Of a DNA stretch of 59,569 nucleotides, positions 24,680 to 33,413 are shown piece by piece. Under the pieces are notes generated by a model. The model worked only from the letters and a program-made list of their open reading frames with translations. It made no database searches and had not been told where the DNA came from. Position 1 is the stretch's first letter. Every line of letters starts with the position of its first letter. Source of the stretch: Gemmiger formicilis. Lineage in GTDB: Bacteria; Bacillota; Clostridia; Oscillospirales; Ruminococcaceae. The stretch covers positions 1 to 59,569 of the forward strand of contig NZ_JACJJP010000018.1 in the NCBI RefSeq assembly GCF_016900095.1. Reading direction: 5' to 3'. Both the position numbers and the translations under genes were made by a program.

Positions 24680-25084
24680 TTACCGGCAGAACACATCCTG
24701 CAAAGTCAGGTACTCGTCCCACCAGCCGGTGGCCAGCTGGTCAAACATCGGGAAATTTTCCGGGTCCAGGTGCTGTTTCCGCACCACCTCCGGGGGAATT
24801 TCCAGGGCCATCTGCACCCCGATGATGGTTTGCAGCTCTGTTTCTGCCAGTTTTTGCCGCAGGGCCGGGTCGGTGACCGAAACCCGCAGCGTATACCCCG
24901 GCTCGCTGTCGGTGCAGATGGTCAGCACATTCCGCTGCGGTCCGGGCTCATAGTCGGTGGCGGTGCAGAACAGGGCAATGACCGACGAGACGCCCCGGCT
25001 GGTCCGGGCGGCAAAAAGGCTCCAGCCCACCAGCACCGCCAGCATGGCCAGCGGCAGCCAGAATCGTCTGATCCCTGTTTTCAT
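24680..25084 (-). CDS. Small membrane-anchored protein of unknown function
   Basis: A 134-residue protein with one N-terminal transmembrane segment (FWLPLAMLAVLVGWSLFAA) after a basic start MKTGIRR, so the rest is probably outside the membrane. The outer part contains FCTATDYEPGPQRNVLTICT with two cysteines, and ends WWDEYLTLQDVFCR. I do not recognise a family. The ATG at 25082-25084 has GGAAGGA upstream. It is the last gene of the sortase group, 20 bases after the Dabb gene, and ends close to the promoter of the amidotransferase operon. Confidence 0.72.
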   Translation of the reverse strand: MKTGIRRFWLPLAMLAVLVGWSLFAARTSRGVSSVIALFCTATDYEPGPQRNVLTICTDSEPGYTLRVSVTDPALRQKLAETELQTIIGVQMALEIPPEVVRKQHLDPENFPMFDQLATGWWDEYLTLQDVFCR

Positions 25085-25104
25085 GGGGCGTTCCTTCCCG
25101 ATGG

Positions 25105-25407
25105 TCACACCTCGTAATCCAGGCAGGTGCGGGTGGCGGTGTAGGGGCGGACCTTACCGTCAGCCACCGCCACATGGGCAGGGTGGACCGCGTAGCCCTT
25201 GAGGGCGGCTTCATCGGTGAAGGTGGAATCCAGCATCACATCGGCGTTGGAGGAGGGCAGGCCTTCGGTCTGCACGTGGATGTCCACCAGGCCGGGGATC
25301 TGCCCGGCCAGGCCTTCCAGCCCGGCCTTGATGCCGGCCTTGATTTCCGCCTTTTCGGCGTCGGTCAGTTCGGGTTTGAGCTGCCACAGAATGATATGCT
25401 TGACCAT
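25105..25407 (-). CDS. Dabb (stress-responsive A/B barrel) family protein
   Basis: A 100-residue alpha-beta barrel protein of the Dabb family. Typical features are the start MVKHIILWQLKPELT, IPGLVDIHVQ, DVMLDSTFTDEAALKGYAVHP and the final HVAVADGKVRPY segment. Members form dimers; functions are mostly unknown, and some are cyclases in secondary metabolism. The start at 25405-25407 follows AAGGAGA. It lies 16 bases after the sortase-linked membrane protein gene. Its presence in a cell-wall operon looks incidental. Confidence 0.88.
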   Translation of the reverse strand: MVKHIILWQLKPELTDAEKAEIKAGIKAGLEGLAGQIPGLVDIHVQTEGLPSSNADVMLDSTFTDEAALKGYAVHPAHVAVADGKVRPYTATRTCLDYEV

Positions 25408-25423
25408 GGGAATGTCTCCTTTT

Positions 25424-26284
25424 TTATTGGTTGCCCGCAGCGGGCGCTTTCTTTTTGCGTCTGGCCTTTTCGGTGCGCAGGGCCATGGTGTAGGGCAGCA
25501 GCCCCACCAGCCACACCAACCCGGCGATGCCGCTGCCGCAAGCCGCCAGCACCGGGGCGAAACCTCCAAACCAGGATTTGTACAAGGCGTAGGCGGGGTC
25601 GGCGGCGGGCATCCAGCCCTGCCAGCCGGAGAGCTGCACCGCGATCAGGCCCAGCACGGCCCCCAGCACGATGCCCCCGCCGATGGTGTACAGCGCCCCG
25701 GCCAGCTGCCGCCAGCTGCGGCACAAGGGCACCTGCAGCCACAGGCAGACCAGCAGCACAGCCACCAGCACGATGGTCAGCGGGGTGGTCACCCGGCGGT
25801 ACTGCATGAGAAGATTGAGCCCATTGGCCAGGGGCGGCACCGCGTTGCTGCGCCACATATCGTCGCAGACAGCCCGGATGCTGTTGTACAGGTTGAGGTC
25901 GTCCTCCTCCCACATCTCCCCGGTTTCGGCGCTCACCGTATCCTGTAAATAGGTCACCACGTCGGTGTAGGGAGAATCGGGCTGGGTGGTGGACCCGTGC
26001 CAGATTTCGTCGGTGCGGCGCAGCACCGCCACCCGCACATCCTCCTGGGTGACCAGGGAATCCAGAATGTCCTGGCGCAGACCGGCGGTCTGGGCCACCT
26101 TCTGCCCGGCCTGGAGGATGTTTTCGGTGATGGCGGACAGACAATCACTTTTTTCCAGTTTGTGGATGTAGTACCCTTCCCGGAACAGGGTCAGGCTGAG
26201 GGCCGCCAGCAGCGCCAGCAGGCACCCGGCCACACAGGCCAGACACTGGGTCAGGGGCGCGGCCCAGCCGCGCCGGGCCTTCAT
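25424..26284 (-). CDS. Polytopic membrane protein coupled to the sortase
   Basis: A 286-residue protein with one N-terminal transmembrane helix (LACVAGCLLALLAALSLTLF), an outer domain of about 130 residues, and four further helices (TPLTIVLVAVLLVCLWL; YTIGGGIVLGAVLGLIAV; a weak segment; ACGSGIAGLVWLVGLLPYTM). The tail is strongly basic (RTEKARRKKK). I do not recognise a family; the TM-domain-4TM layout is shared by several unknown Clostridial proteins. The start is the ATG at 26282-26284, which overlaps the sortase stop as ATGA, so the two proteins are made together. It may assist the sortase or its substrate (inference). Confidence 0.75.
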   Translation of the reverse strand: MKARRGWAAPLTQCLACVAGCLLALLAALSLTLFREGYYIHKLEKSDCLSAITENILQAGQKVAQTAGLRQDILDSLVTQEDVRVAVLRRTDEIWHGSTTQPDSPYTDVVTYLQDTVSAETGEMWEEDDLNLYNSIRAVCDDMWRSNAVPPLANGLNLLMQYRRVTTPLTIVLVAVLLVCLWLQVPLCRSWRQLAGALYTIGGGIVLGAVLGLIAVQLSGWQGWMPAADPAYALYKSWFGGFAPVLAACGSGIAGLVWLVGLLPYTMALRTEKARRKKKAPAAGNQ

Positions 26285-26964
26285 GGCTGTTGCGGCTCCA
26301 CGGTGGGGCCGCTGACATAGTCGCAATAGATGAAATACCGTTGGTCGGTATACTGCAGGGTGCCGAAGGGATAGCAGGTATACATGATCAGGTTTTCCCG
26401 GTCGGCATCCAGGTCGTAGGCGGTGGTGTCGGTATCGGTGGCCACCTTCATGTCGGTGATGGTGTAGTGGTATTCGCCGTAATCGGTGGTGAAGGTCACG
26501 TCGGCCCCGATCTGGGCGCTCTCAAAATCCCGGAAATAGGTGTTGGTGTGCGCCCCCATCAGGATGGTGCCGCCCTCGCCGGGGATGTGGGCGCCCTTGT
26601 ACACGCCGGCGCCCTTCTTGAATTCGCTTTCGCTGTCGCCGTAATACACGTCGCAGTCCACGGTGGTGCCGCTGACCGTCAGATGTCCCAGCAGGTCGCC
26701 GGCTTCCGGGTAGGCTTCCAGATCCACCGTGGTCTGCTGGGGCTCTTCGGTCTGTTGGGGCACGGGGGTGGCCAGCAGCGGGATGGAGGCTTCCTCCGGC
26801 AGACCGGAGGAGGACACCGCCGGGCGCAGCTGGGAGACCACCGGCACCATGACCACCAGCAGGACCGCCAGCGCCACAACAGAAAAAGCAAGGGGAAGAA
26901 GCAGTTTCTTCCCCTTGCCGGATTTCTGTTCGGAAGCGGCGGCCTGAGAATGTTGTTTCCTCAT
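26281..26964 (-). CDS. Sortase, class D-like
   Basis: A 227-residue membrane-anchored transpeptidase. A basic N-terminus is followed by the helix LLLPLAFSVVALAVLLVVMV, a proline- and threonine-rich linker, and the sortase barrel. The catalytic residues are His139 in LMGAHTNTYF, Cys197 in MYTCYPFG and Arg209 in TDQRYFIY. The TCYPF form is typical of class D. Sortases join a cleaved sorting signal to cell-wall or pilin amines. The likely substrate gene lies 35 bases upstream. No other substrate is seen in this window. Confidence 0.93.
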   Translation of the reverse strand: MRKQHSQAAASEQKSGKGKKLLLPLAFSVVALAVLLVVMVPVVSQLRPAVSSSGLPEEASIPLLATPVPQQTEEPQQTTVDLEAYPEAGDLLGHLTVSGTTVDCDVYYGDSESEFKKGAGVYKGAHIPGEGGTILMGAHTNTYFRDFESAQIGADVTFTTDYGEYHYTITDMKVATDTDTTAYDLDADRENLIMYTCYPFGTLQYTDQRYFIYCDYVSGPTVEPQQP

Positions 26965-26999
26965 TTTGCCAAGCTCCTCACCTTGCTGTTATGGATGAA

Positions 27000-27869
27000 T
27001 CACTCACCCTTGTGGGACTTCTTGACCGCAACACCGGCGCCGCAGGCAGCCACAGCCGCGCAGGCAACAACGGCGAAGACGGACAGGTTCATGGAAACGC
27101 CGGTGGCCTTGATCGGGTTTTCGGCCACGGTGGCGGTGGTGGCAGTGGTAGAAGCAGCGGTGCTCTCATCGGAAGAAGAGCTGGAAGAATCATCCGAAGT
27201 CACGGTCTGCTGTTCGCCGCCCTGATTCTGGTTCACGTTGACAGGAGTCAGCACGTAGGTGGTGAAGTGGGGAGCCCAGAAGGTGATCATGTCGAGCTGC
27301 TGACCGTTTTCATCCACATAAGAGGTGACGGGAACAGTGACATCGACCTGCTGGCCGTCCTGCATGGAAACATTGTAGTAATAATTGTTGTCGCCGTCGG
27401 CAGGCAGGGTGACGGAGATGGCGTAACCGCAATCAGAAGAAGTGCCGCCCTCGGTGGCATCCACGGTGATGACGCCCTGACCATCGTAGCCAAAGTTGTT
27501 CACGGTCAGATCGCTGGCATCCGCATCCTTGCGGTAGACCATGCCGGTGCCGTAGCGCTTTTCCACGCCCACAGACTTGGAAATAACGCTGTCGCCGTTG
27601 TTTTCGGCGGCGTCAAAGTAGGACAGAGCGGCGTTGTTCATCTTCTGGGTGATGGTAATGGCGGAATCGCTCTTGACCTGGGCGGTCAGTTCGCTCATCT
27701 TCTCGGTGGCGGCAGCCTTGTTGCCGGACCAATCTTCGGCGGTCAGGTCCAGAACCTGCTGGGCCAGGTCACCGGCTACTTCGCCGGGGGTAGCAGCATA
27801 GGCCGGAACACAGAACGCAGCGGCCATGGCGGCAGCCGCAACAACGGATACGATCTTCTTCATCTGCAT
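27000..27869 (-). CDS. Secreted surface protein, probable sortase substrate
   Basis: A 289-residue protein. A signal peptide (MQMKKIVSVVAAAAMAAAFCVPAYA) is followed by a mature domain of unknown fold. A serine- and threonine-rich low-complexity spacer is at about 222-245, and the C-terminal wall-sorting region is NPIKATG (251-257), a hydrophobic helix and the tail KKSHKGE. The sorting motif is not LPxTG; IKATG sits at that place. Two ATGs two codons apart are possible; the upstream one fits AAAGGAAAG spacing. A strong promoter (27934-27962) makes this gene highly expressed relative to the following sortase (inference). Confidence 0.82.
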   Translation of the reverse strand: MQMKKIVSVVAAAAMAAAFCVPAYAATPGEVAGDLAQQVLDLTAEDWSGNKAAATEKMSELTAQVKSDSAITITQKMNNAALSYFDAAENNGDSVISKSVGVEKRYGTGMVYRKDADASDLTVNNFGYDGQGVITVDATEGGTSSDCGYAISVTLPADGDNNYYYNVSMQDGQQVDVTVPVTSYVDENGQQLDMITFWAPHFTTYVLTPVNVNQNQGGEQQTVTSDDSSSSSSDESTAASTTATTATVAENPIKATGVSMNLSVFAVVACAAVAACGAGVAVKKSHKGE

Positions 27870-27933
27870 GTTGATACTTTCCTTTCTTTCTTATTGCACA
27901 GGGGAATTGTTTACAAATTCGAAACTAGTATCA

Positions 27934-27962
27934 ATCATACACCTATTATTTTTTAATGTCAA
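27934..27962 (-). promoter_or_regulatory. Strong promoter of the sortase operon
   Basis: A perfect TTGACA (27957-27962), 17 bases of AT-rich spacer, TATGAT (27934-27939). The local AT-richness stands out from the GC-rich surroundings. Confidence 0.85.
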
Positions 27963-28027
27963 TTCTTGTCAGCAACAATTTTTTCATAAATTTGCCCCGC
28001 TTTTGCATATCCGATACCATTTCCTGT

Positions 28028-29587
28028 TTAAGAAACAGGGAGATAGGGTTTGCACACCAGCGCCGCCAGAAACAGCACGCAGGCCGCCCCCGCGCGCCAT
28101 CCGGCGCCGTGCCAGGGATGCCCCCGGTCCAGCCCGGCTACCCCGGCCAGCACAAACACCAGGGGCAGGGCCCCCGGCATACTGATGCTGAAGAAGGACT
28201 GCACCGCATACCCCACCAGAGCCGCGGCCACCGCCGGGCGGGCGCGCAGTCCGCGCCGGACCGCCGCCGCCAGAAAGCCACACCAGCACGCAAGGCCCAC
28301 CACACCGCCGCACACCAGGTGCTGCAAAAACTCGTTGTGGGCGGAATCGAAGGTTTCGCCGTTGAGAAGGATCATGTACCGGATGGATTCGATGTCCGGG
28401 GCCAGCCGGGCCGAAACCGCATCCCCACCCAGCCCGAAGAGCATCTGGGGCAGGCTCAGGTCCTGGGTGTAGATGACCCACAGCCGCTGCCAGGCATACC
28501 CCCGGTTGGCACCCCAGCGCTCGTCAAAATGCAACGCCGACAGAAAACCCGGGCAGGCGGGCAGCAGGTTGGCAGCCAGCACCGCCCCCAGCCCCGCCAG
28601 CACGATCACCCCGGCCGCCACGCGGGCGGGGCGCACCGCCGGGCGGTCCCCCAGGCGCGCCAGGCCCCGGGCCGCCAGCAGGCACAGCACCAGCGGCAGC
28701 AGCATGAGGGGGCTGGCCAGCACCGCCGAGATGGTGCGCAGGGCGTTGCGCACCGGCCACACACGGGCAAGCAGGCCGGTAAGTACCCCACAGGCCAGCA
28801 GCCCCGCTCCCAGGCGGAAGAGCCGGGACAGGGTGCGGGCGGTGGTGCGGCGGGTACAGCACAGTACCCCCACCGCTGCGGCGGTGCCCAGCCAGGCGCC
28901 GTCGCTGCCGGCGGGAATCAGGCCGCTGCACAGCACCAGCACCACTACGTACCGCCAGTGCCGGCGGCCGCCGCCCTTGCGCAGATAGGCCGCCGCGGCC
29001 AGGGGCACGCACAGGCAGAGCAGTGCTCCGTAAAAGTTGATGTTGCCCATGGTGCCCAGGAAGAGCTCCCCCACCCCCGGCAGGAAGGTATAGTAGGCAT
29101 CCAGGGGGTCCAGCATCCAGTAGTTCAGCCAGCTGATGCCGGTCACCGCCACCCCGGTGGCGGTCAGAGCGCCCAGCAGCAGCTCGGTGCCGTCCGCCGT
29201 GGCAAAGGCCGACACCAGCAGATACACCAGCGTGCACACCAGCAGCATGAGCAGGCCGTTCTTGCGCCCGCTCAGCCCCCAGAACGCCGTATACCGGTCA
29301 TCGGCCATCCACCAGGCCACCGCGTAGGAGGCGCAAAGCCCCACCGGCCACAGCCAGGCCGGGGACGCCGGGTTCATGCCCCTGCGGGTGCGCACCGCCA
29401 GCAGGCTGACCAGCACCGCCGCGGTGCCCACCAGGGTGCAGGCCAGCAGCAGGCCGAATTTTTCGCCGATGAGCGCCACATACCCGTTGGGCATGAACAG
29501 CGGCAGGGACACCGCCAGCGCCAGGGCCAGGGCGTCGGCCCAGAGGCTGGCGGGATGGGAAGGCAGTTTCATGGCTTGGTAGCGCAT
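28028..29587 (-). CDS. O-antigen ligase/polymerase-like membrane protein
   Basis: A 519-residue protein with about 11-12 hydrophobic segments, of the O-antigen ligase superfamily (Wzy_C/WaaL). The diagnostic outer loop after the middle helices ends in DSAHNEFLQHLVCGGVVGL, with the conserved HNEFLQ motif. Such proteins ligate or polymerise lipid-linked glycans at the outer membrane face. AAGGAG lies eight bases before the ATG at 29585-29587. The preceding 136 bases after the second amidotransferase hold only short GC-rich hairpins and no clear promoter. It may use the glycan made by the 14-24 kb cluster (inference). Confidence 0.87.
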   Translation of the reverse strand: MRYQAMKLPSHPASLWADALALALAVSLPLFMPNGYVALIGEKFGLLLACTLVGTAAVLVSLLAVRTRRGMNPASPAWLWPVGLCASYAVAWWMADDRYTAFWGLSGRKNGLLMLLVCTLVYLLVSAFATADGTELLLGALTATGVAVTGISWLNYWMLDPLDAYYTFLPGVGELFLGTMGNINFYGALLCLCVPLAAAAYLRKGGGRRHWRYVVVLVLCSGLIPAGSDGAWLGTAAAVGVLCCTRRTTARTLSRLFRLGAGLLACGVLTGLLARVWPVRNALRTISAVLASPLMLLPLVLCLLAARGLARLGDRPAVRPARVAAGVIVLAGLGAVLAANLLPACPGFLSALHFDERWGANRGYAWQRLWVIYTQDLSLPQMLFGLGGDAVSARLAPDIESIRYMILLNGETFDSAHNEFLQHLVCGGVVGLACWCGFLAAAVRRGLRARPAVAAALVGYAVQSFFSISMPGALPLVFVLAGVAGLDRGHPWHGAGWRAGAACVLFLAALVCKPYLPVS

Positions 29588-29723
29588 TTACTTCACTCCT
29601 TGGGCGGACGTTGCCTAAAAATATCCCGTGCGGCCGGCAAAGCGGTCACACGGGGCGGATGCCCGGCGGCACGGCCGCCATGGCGTTACTGCATCAGAAC
29701 GGAACCGGCACAGACCGCCGGGC

Positions 29724-30845
29724 TCAGGCCTTTTCTTCCCAGATGGGATGCTTCAGGACCCACTCGCCGTACTCGTTCTTCTCGAACAGGTCACGGTTGT
29801 AGAACTTGTCCATGATGGCCCAGAATTCGCTTTCGGTGTAGCCGCAGAAATCGCAGAAATCCCGCACGCACAGCGGGTCCAGCTTGCCGTCCCGCTCCTT
29901 GATGATCTTGACGGCCTCGTCCCGGGTCATCATGCCGTAGCGGATATAGCGGGCGGTGTAGTCGGTGGCGGCGGCGTGGCCGAACTTGGGATACTTCAGC
30001 CAGGAGTGCACCAGGTAGGCGCGGGAATCGATCTGGTCGAAGTTTTCCGCATGGTGGGTGCGGTCCCACTCATGGGTCAGGTCGTGGAAGCCGTGGGCCT
30101 TGGCGATCTGGTAGTTCTTGTAGCTGTTCCAGGGCACAAAATAGCTCAGGTAGAAGGGATCCAGCTTGGCGCGCTCCTCGGCGGAGGGGGCCAGGGTCAG
30201 GCTCAGGTCCTTCTCGGTGACGCCGTCGCCCAGCAGCTCCTCCATGGGCATGCCCACGGCCACGCCGTTCTCGATCTGGTCCATGGCGGAGTAGGTCTCC
30301 TGGTCGGCGTTGCCGCCGTACTCAAAGCTGACGTTCTCGCCGTAGCAGAGCATGGGGGTGTTGAACTTGGCCGCCATGTGCAGGGGGAAGGTGTAGATCA
30401 GCCGGTCCACATACCAGGTGGGCTTGCCGTACTTTTCAAAGAATTTGCGCATCAGGACCTTCTGGACCTTGATGTTGGGCTTGCAGCTGATGATGGTGCA
30501 GCCGAATTCCTCGCTGATATTCTTGAGGTTGTGGATACCCGCCTGGGTCATGGGGAAGTTGTCCTCCACACTGAACAGGATGGGGTTCATGTGCATGACT
30601 TCCTTGAGCATCCAGACCTGGAAATGGCTGTCCTTGCCACCGGAGACCGCCACCGCGCAGTCGTAGCCGCCGGGGCCGTTCATGCCGCGGTACTTATCGC
30701 AGAATTTTTCGAATTCCTTGAAGCGGGCATCCCAGTCCACATCCTTGCGGTGCTCATAATGGCGGCAGGCGCTGCAGACGCCTTCGGCGTCAAAGGTAAT
30801 GCCGGGACGGGTGTCCGGCATGGTGCACTTTTTGCAATAACGCAT
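29724..30845 (-). CDS. N-acetyl sugar amidotransferase (WbpG/PseA family), second copy
   Basis: A 373-residue family member of normal length. Zinc cysteines: YCKKCTMP and GVCSACRHYE; PP-loop AVSGGKDSHFQVWMLK; a further CDFCGY near the C-terminus. It lacks its own HisH/HisF partners, so it may borrow the pair encoded at 21.7-23.2 kb or use free ammonia. It shares the core motifs NFPMTQAGIHNLKN and LCYGENVSFEYGGNA with its class and is clearly distinct from the longer copy. The ATG at 30843-30845 follows AAGGAGA. A promoter lies at 30913-30941, and the O-antigen ligase gene is downstream. Confidence 0.9.
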   Translation of the reverse strand: MRYCKKCTMPDTRPGITFDAEGVCSACRHYEHRKDVDWDARFKEFEKFCDKYRGMNGPGGYDCAVAVSGGKDSHFQVWMLKEVMHMNPILFSVEDNFPMTQAGIHNLKNISEEFGCTIISCKPNIKVQKVLMRKFFEKYGKPTWYVDRLIYTFPLHMAAKFNTPMLCYGENVSFEYGGNADQETYSAMDQIENGVAVGMPMEELLGDGVTEKDLSLTLAPSAEERAKLDPFYLSYFVPWNSYKNYQIAKAHGFHDLTHEWDRTHHAENFDQIDSRAYLVHSWLKYPKFGHAAATDYTARYIRYGMMTRDEAVKIIKERDGKLDPLCVRDFCDFCGYTESEFWAIMDKFYNRDLFEKNEYGEWVLKHPIWEEKA

Positions 30846-30912
30846 GGTGTTCTCCTTCTGATTCCTTGGCCGCGGGGGGACGCGGCACAGTATTGCGGTT
30901 TTGCCTGTCCTT

Positions 30913-30941
30913 ATCATACCCCATTTGGGCCCCGGGCGCAA
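30913..30941 (-). promoter_or_regulatory. Promoter of the second amidotransferase gene
   Basis: TTGCGC (30936-30941), 17 bases, TATGAT (30913-30918). It lies directly after the gpmI terminator on the same strand. Confidence 0.65.
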
Positions 30942-30949
30942 GGGCAGAC

Positions 30950-30981
30950 AAAAAAAGCCCGGAGGCACACAGTCTCCGGGC
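30950..30981 (-). terminator. Terminator after gpmI
   Basis: On the minus strand GCCCGGAG, a 9-base loop, CTCCGGGC and TTTTTTT. It ends the pgk-tpiA-gpmI operon. Confidence 0.92.
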
Positions 30982-30998
30982 AAAAATGCGAGGGAAAA

Positions 30999-32525
30999 TC
31001 AGCCGACGATGATGCTCTTGCCGGTCATTTCGGCGGGAACTTCCAGGCCGATATAGGGCAGCATGGTGGGGGCGATGTCGGCCAGGCAGCCGCCTTCGCG
31101 CAGCTTCACGTCGCCGGCGCCGATGACCGCAAAGGGCACCACGTTGGTGGTGTGGGCGGTGAAGGGAGAGCCGTCCGGGTTCTCCATCTTCTCGGCGTTG
31201 CCGTGGTCGGCGGTCAGGAACATGACGCCGCCCATCTTGAGCACGGCGTCCATGACCTTCTTGACGCCGGCATCCACAGCCTCCACGGCCTTGACGGCCG
31301 CGTCGAACACGCCGGTGTGGCCGACCATGTCGCAGTTGGCAAAGTTCAGGATGATGACGTCATACTTGCCGCTCTCGATGCGCTGGCGGCACTCTTCGGC
31401 CACCTCGGGGGCGCTCATCTCGGGCTTCAGGTCGTAGGTGGCCACCTTCGGGCTGGGGATGACCTTGCGGTCCTCGCCCTCGTAGGGGGCTTCCACGCCG
31501 CCGTTGAAGAAGAAGGTCACATGGGCGTACTTCTCGGTCTCGGCGATGCGCAGCTGGGTCTTGCCGTGAGCGGCCAGGTATTCGCCCAGCACGTTCTTCA
31601 GCTCCACCGGCGGATAAGCCACTTCGCAGTTGGGCATGGTGGCGTCGTACTCGGCCATGCAGACATAGTTCACAGGGAACCGGCCGTAGCGGCGCTCAAA
31701 GCCCTTGAAGTCGTCGTCCACGAAGATGCGGGTCATCTGACGGGCACGGTCGGGGCGGAAGTTCATGAAGATGACGGTGTCGCCTTCCTGCACGCGGCCA
31801 CCTTCGCAGGTGATCACGGGCACGACGAACTCGTCGGTGACATCCTCGGCGTAGGAAGCGTCGATGGCCTCCTGGGCGTTGGCGGCACGGCGGCCTTCGC
31901 CGTACACGAAGGCGGCGTAGGCCTTCTCCTCACGATCCCAGTTGGAATCGCGGTCCATAGCGTAGTAACGGCCGGTGACGGTGGCGATTTCGCCGATGCC
32001 CAGCTCGTCCAGCTTGGCCTGCAGGTCGGCCAGGAAGCCCTTGCCGGAATGGGGGTCGGTGTCACGGCCGTCCATGATGCAGTGCAGGTAGACCTTGGTG
32101 GCGCCCATATGCTTGGCCATATCCAGCACGCCGAACCAGTGGTCGGCATGGCTGTGCACGCCGCCGGTGCCCACCAGGCCCATGAGATGGATGGCCTTGC
32201 CGGCGTCGATGGCGGCCTTCATGTTCTTGACCAGCACGGGGTTCTTGAACATTTCGCCGTCCTGGATGCTCTTGGTGATCAGGGTCAGCTGCTGGTAGAC
32301 GATGCGGCCGGCGCCCATGTTGGTGTGGCCCACTTCGCTGTTGCCCATCTGGCCGTCGGGCAGGCCCACGGCCATGCCGGAAGCCTGGATGGTGGTCATG
32401 GGACATTCGGCAAAGATCTTGTCGAGGTTGGGGGTGTTGGCGGCGGCCACGGCGTTGCCGAAGGTGTTCTCCGGCGTCCAGCCAAAGCCGTCCATAATGC
32501 AAAGAAGAACAGGTTTCTTGGACAT
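30999..32525 (-). CDS. gpmI: 2,3-bisphosphoglycerate-independent phosphoglycerate mutase
   Basis: GpmI interconverts 3- and 2-phosphoglycerate in glycolysis, using two manganese ions. The 508-residue length is standard. The phosphoserine region is QMGNSEVGHTNMGAGRIVYQ. Metal ligands lie in CIMDGFGW, GRDTDPHSG, NCDMVGHTGVFDAAVKAVEA and TADHGNAEKM. The ATG at 32523-32525 follows AAGGAGC. It is the third gene of the operon with tpiA 48 bases upstream and is closed by a terminator. Confidence 0.97.
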   Translation of the reverse strand: MSKKPVLLCIMDGFGWTPENTFGNAVAAANTPNLDKIFAECPMTTIQASGMAVGLPDGQMGNSEVGHTNMGAGRIVYQQLTLITKSIQDGEMFKNPVLVKNMKAAIDAGKAIHLMGLVGTGGVHSHADHWFGVLDMAKHMGATKVYLHCIMDGRDTDPHSGKGFLADLQAKLDELGIGEIATVTGRYYAMDRDSNWDREEKAYAAFVYGEGRRAANAQEAIDASYAEDVTDEFVVPVITCEGGRVQEGDTVIFMNFRPDRARQMTRIFVDDDFKGFERRYGRFPVNYVCMAEYDATMPNCEVAYPPVELKNVLGEYLAAHGKTQLRIAETEKYAHVTFFFNGGVEAPYEGEDRKVIPSPKVATYDLKPEMSAPEVAEECRQRIESGKYDVIILNFANCDMVGHTGVFDAAVKAVEAVDAGVKKVMDAVLKMGGVMFLTADHGNAEKMENPDGSPFTAHTTNVVPFAVIGAGDVKLREGGCLADIAPTMLPYIGLEVPAEMTGKSIIVG

Positions 32526-32573
32526 GGGAAAAATTGCTCCTTACCTAAATTTGGGATATACCTTTTGCCGGGA

Positions 32574-33344
32574 TCAGCCCTTGGTGGCTGCGTCCACGAT
32601 GATGGCGAACTGGTCGGCCTTCAGGGAAGCGCCGCCGATGAGACCGCCGTCCACGTCGGGCTTGCTCAGCAGTTCCTCGGCGTTCTTGGCGTTCATGCTG
32701 CCGCCGTACTGGACGGTCAGGGCCTTGGCGGCGTCCTCGCCGTACAGTTCGCCCACCACCTTGCGGATGGCGGCGCAGACTTCCTCGGCCTGGTCGGCGG
32801 TGGCGGTCTTGCCGGTGCCGATGGCCCAGATGGGCTCGTAGGCGATGATGACGTTCTTCAGCTCGTCAGCGCTCACGCCGTTCAGGGCGATCTTGACCTG
32901 CATGCGGACCAGCTCTTCGGTGACGCCCTGCTCACGCTGGGCCAGGCTTTCGCCCACGCAGACGATGGGCTTCAGGCCGCCGGCCAGCGCCGCCTTGGTG
33001 CGCTTGTTGACCGTTTCGTCGGTCTCGGCGAAGTACTGACGGCGCTCGCTGTGGCCGATGACCACATATTCCACGCCCAGGTCGGTGAGCATGTCGGCGC
33101 TGATTTCACCGGTGAAGGCACCGGACTTTTCAAAGTGAACGTTCTGGGCACCCACATGGATGTTGGTGCCGGAGCACTTGGCCACGGCCACGCACAGGTC
33201 GGTGGCGGGCACACAGACGACGACTTCGCAGCCGGCGTCGGCGACCAGCGGGATCAGGTGGTCCAGCAGATGGCCCGCGTCGGTGGGGGTCATGTTCATT
33301 TTCCAGTTGCCGGCAATAACGGCTTTGCGATTCTGCTTATCCAT
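32574..33344 (-). CDS. tpiA: Triosephosphate isomerase
   Basis: TpiA interconverts dihydroxyacetone phosphate and glyceraldehyde-3-phosphate. The protein has 256 residues. The catalytic lysine is in AGNWKMNMTP, the histidine in VIGHSERRQYF and the glutamate in IAYEPIWAIGTGKTA. Phosphate-loop sequence VQYGGSMNAKNA and the ending DGGLIGGASLK are standard. The ATG at 33342-33344 follows AGGAGG with an 8-base spacing. It lies 69 bases after pgk. Confidence 0.97.
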   Translation of the reverse strand: MDKQNRKAVIAGNWKMNMTPTDAGHLLDHLIPLVADAGCEVVVCVPATDLCVAVAKCSGTNIHVGAQNVHFEKSGAFTGEISADMLTDLGVEYVVIGHSERRQYFAETDETVNKRTKAALAGGLKPIVCVGESLAQREQGVTEELVRMQVKIALNGVSADELKNVIIAYEPIWAIGTGKTATADQAEEVCAAIRKVVGELYGEDAAKALTVQYGGSMNAKNAEELLSKPDVDGGLIGGASLKADQFAIIVDAATKG

Positions 33345-33413
33345 GAGAAAAACCTCCTGTTTTTGTTCCGTCAAAAATGCGCGGCGGCAGAGCCGCCGCG
33401 CATAGCGGGTTGA

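Noticed and set aside
22455-24953. 832-codon plus-strand frame opposite hisF and the amidotransferase
   Set aside because: It is antisense to conserved enzymes, with no start signal.
29588-29723. Promoter or terminator between the O-antigen ligase gene and the second amidotransferase gene
   Set aside because: Only short GC-rich hairpins without a T-run, and no paired -35 and -10, are present.
29628-33413. 1261-codon plus-strand open frame opposite the amidotransferase, gpmI and tpiA
   Set aside because: It is a mirror of real minus-strand genes, with composition typical of antisense frames in GC-rich DNA.
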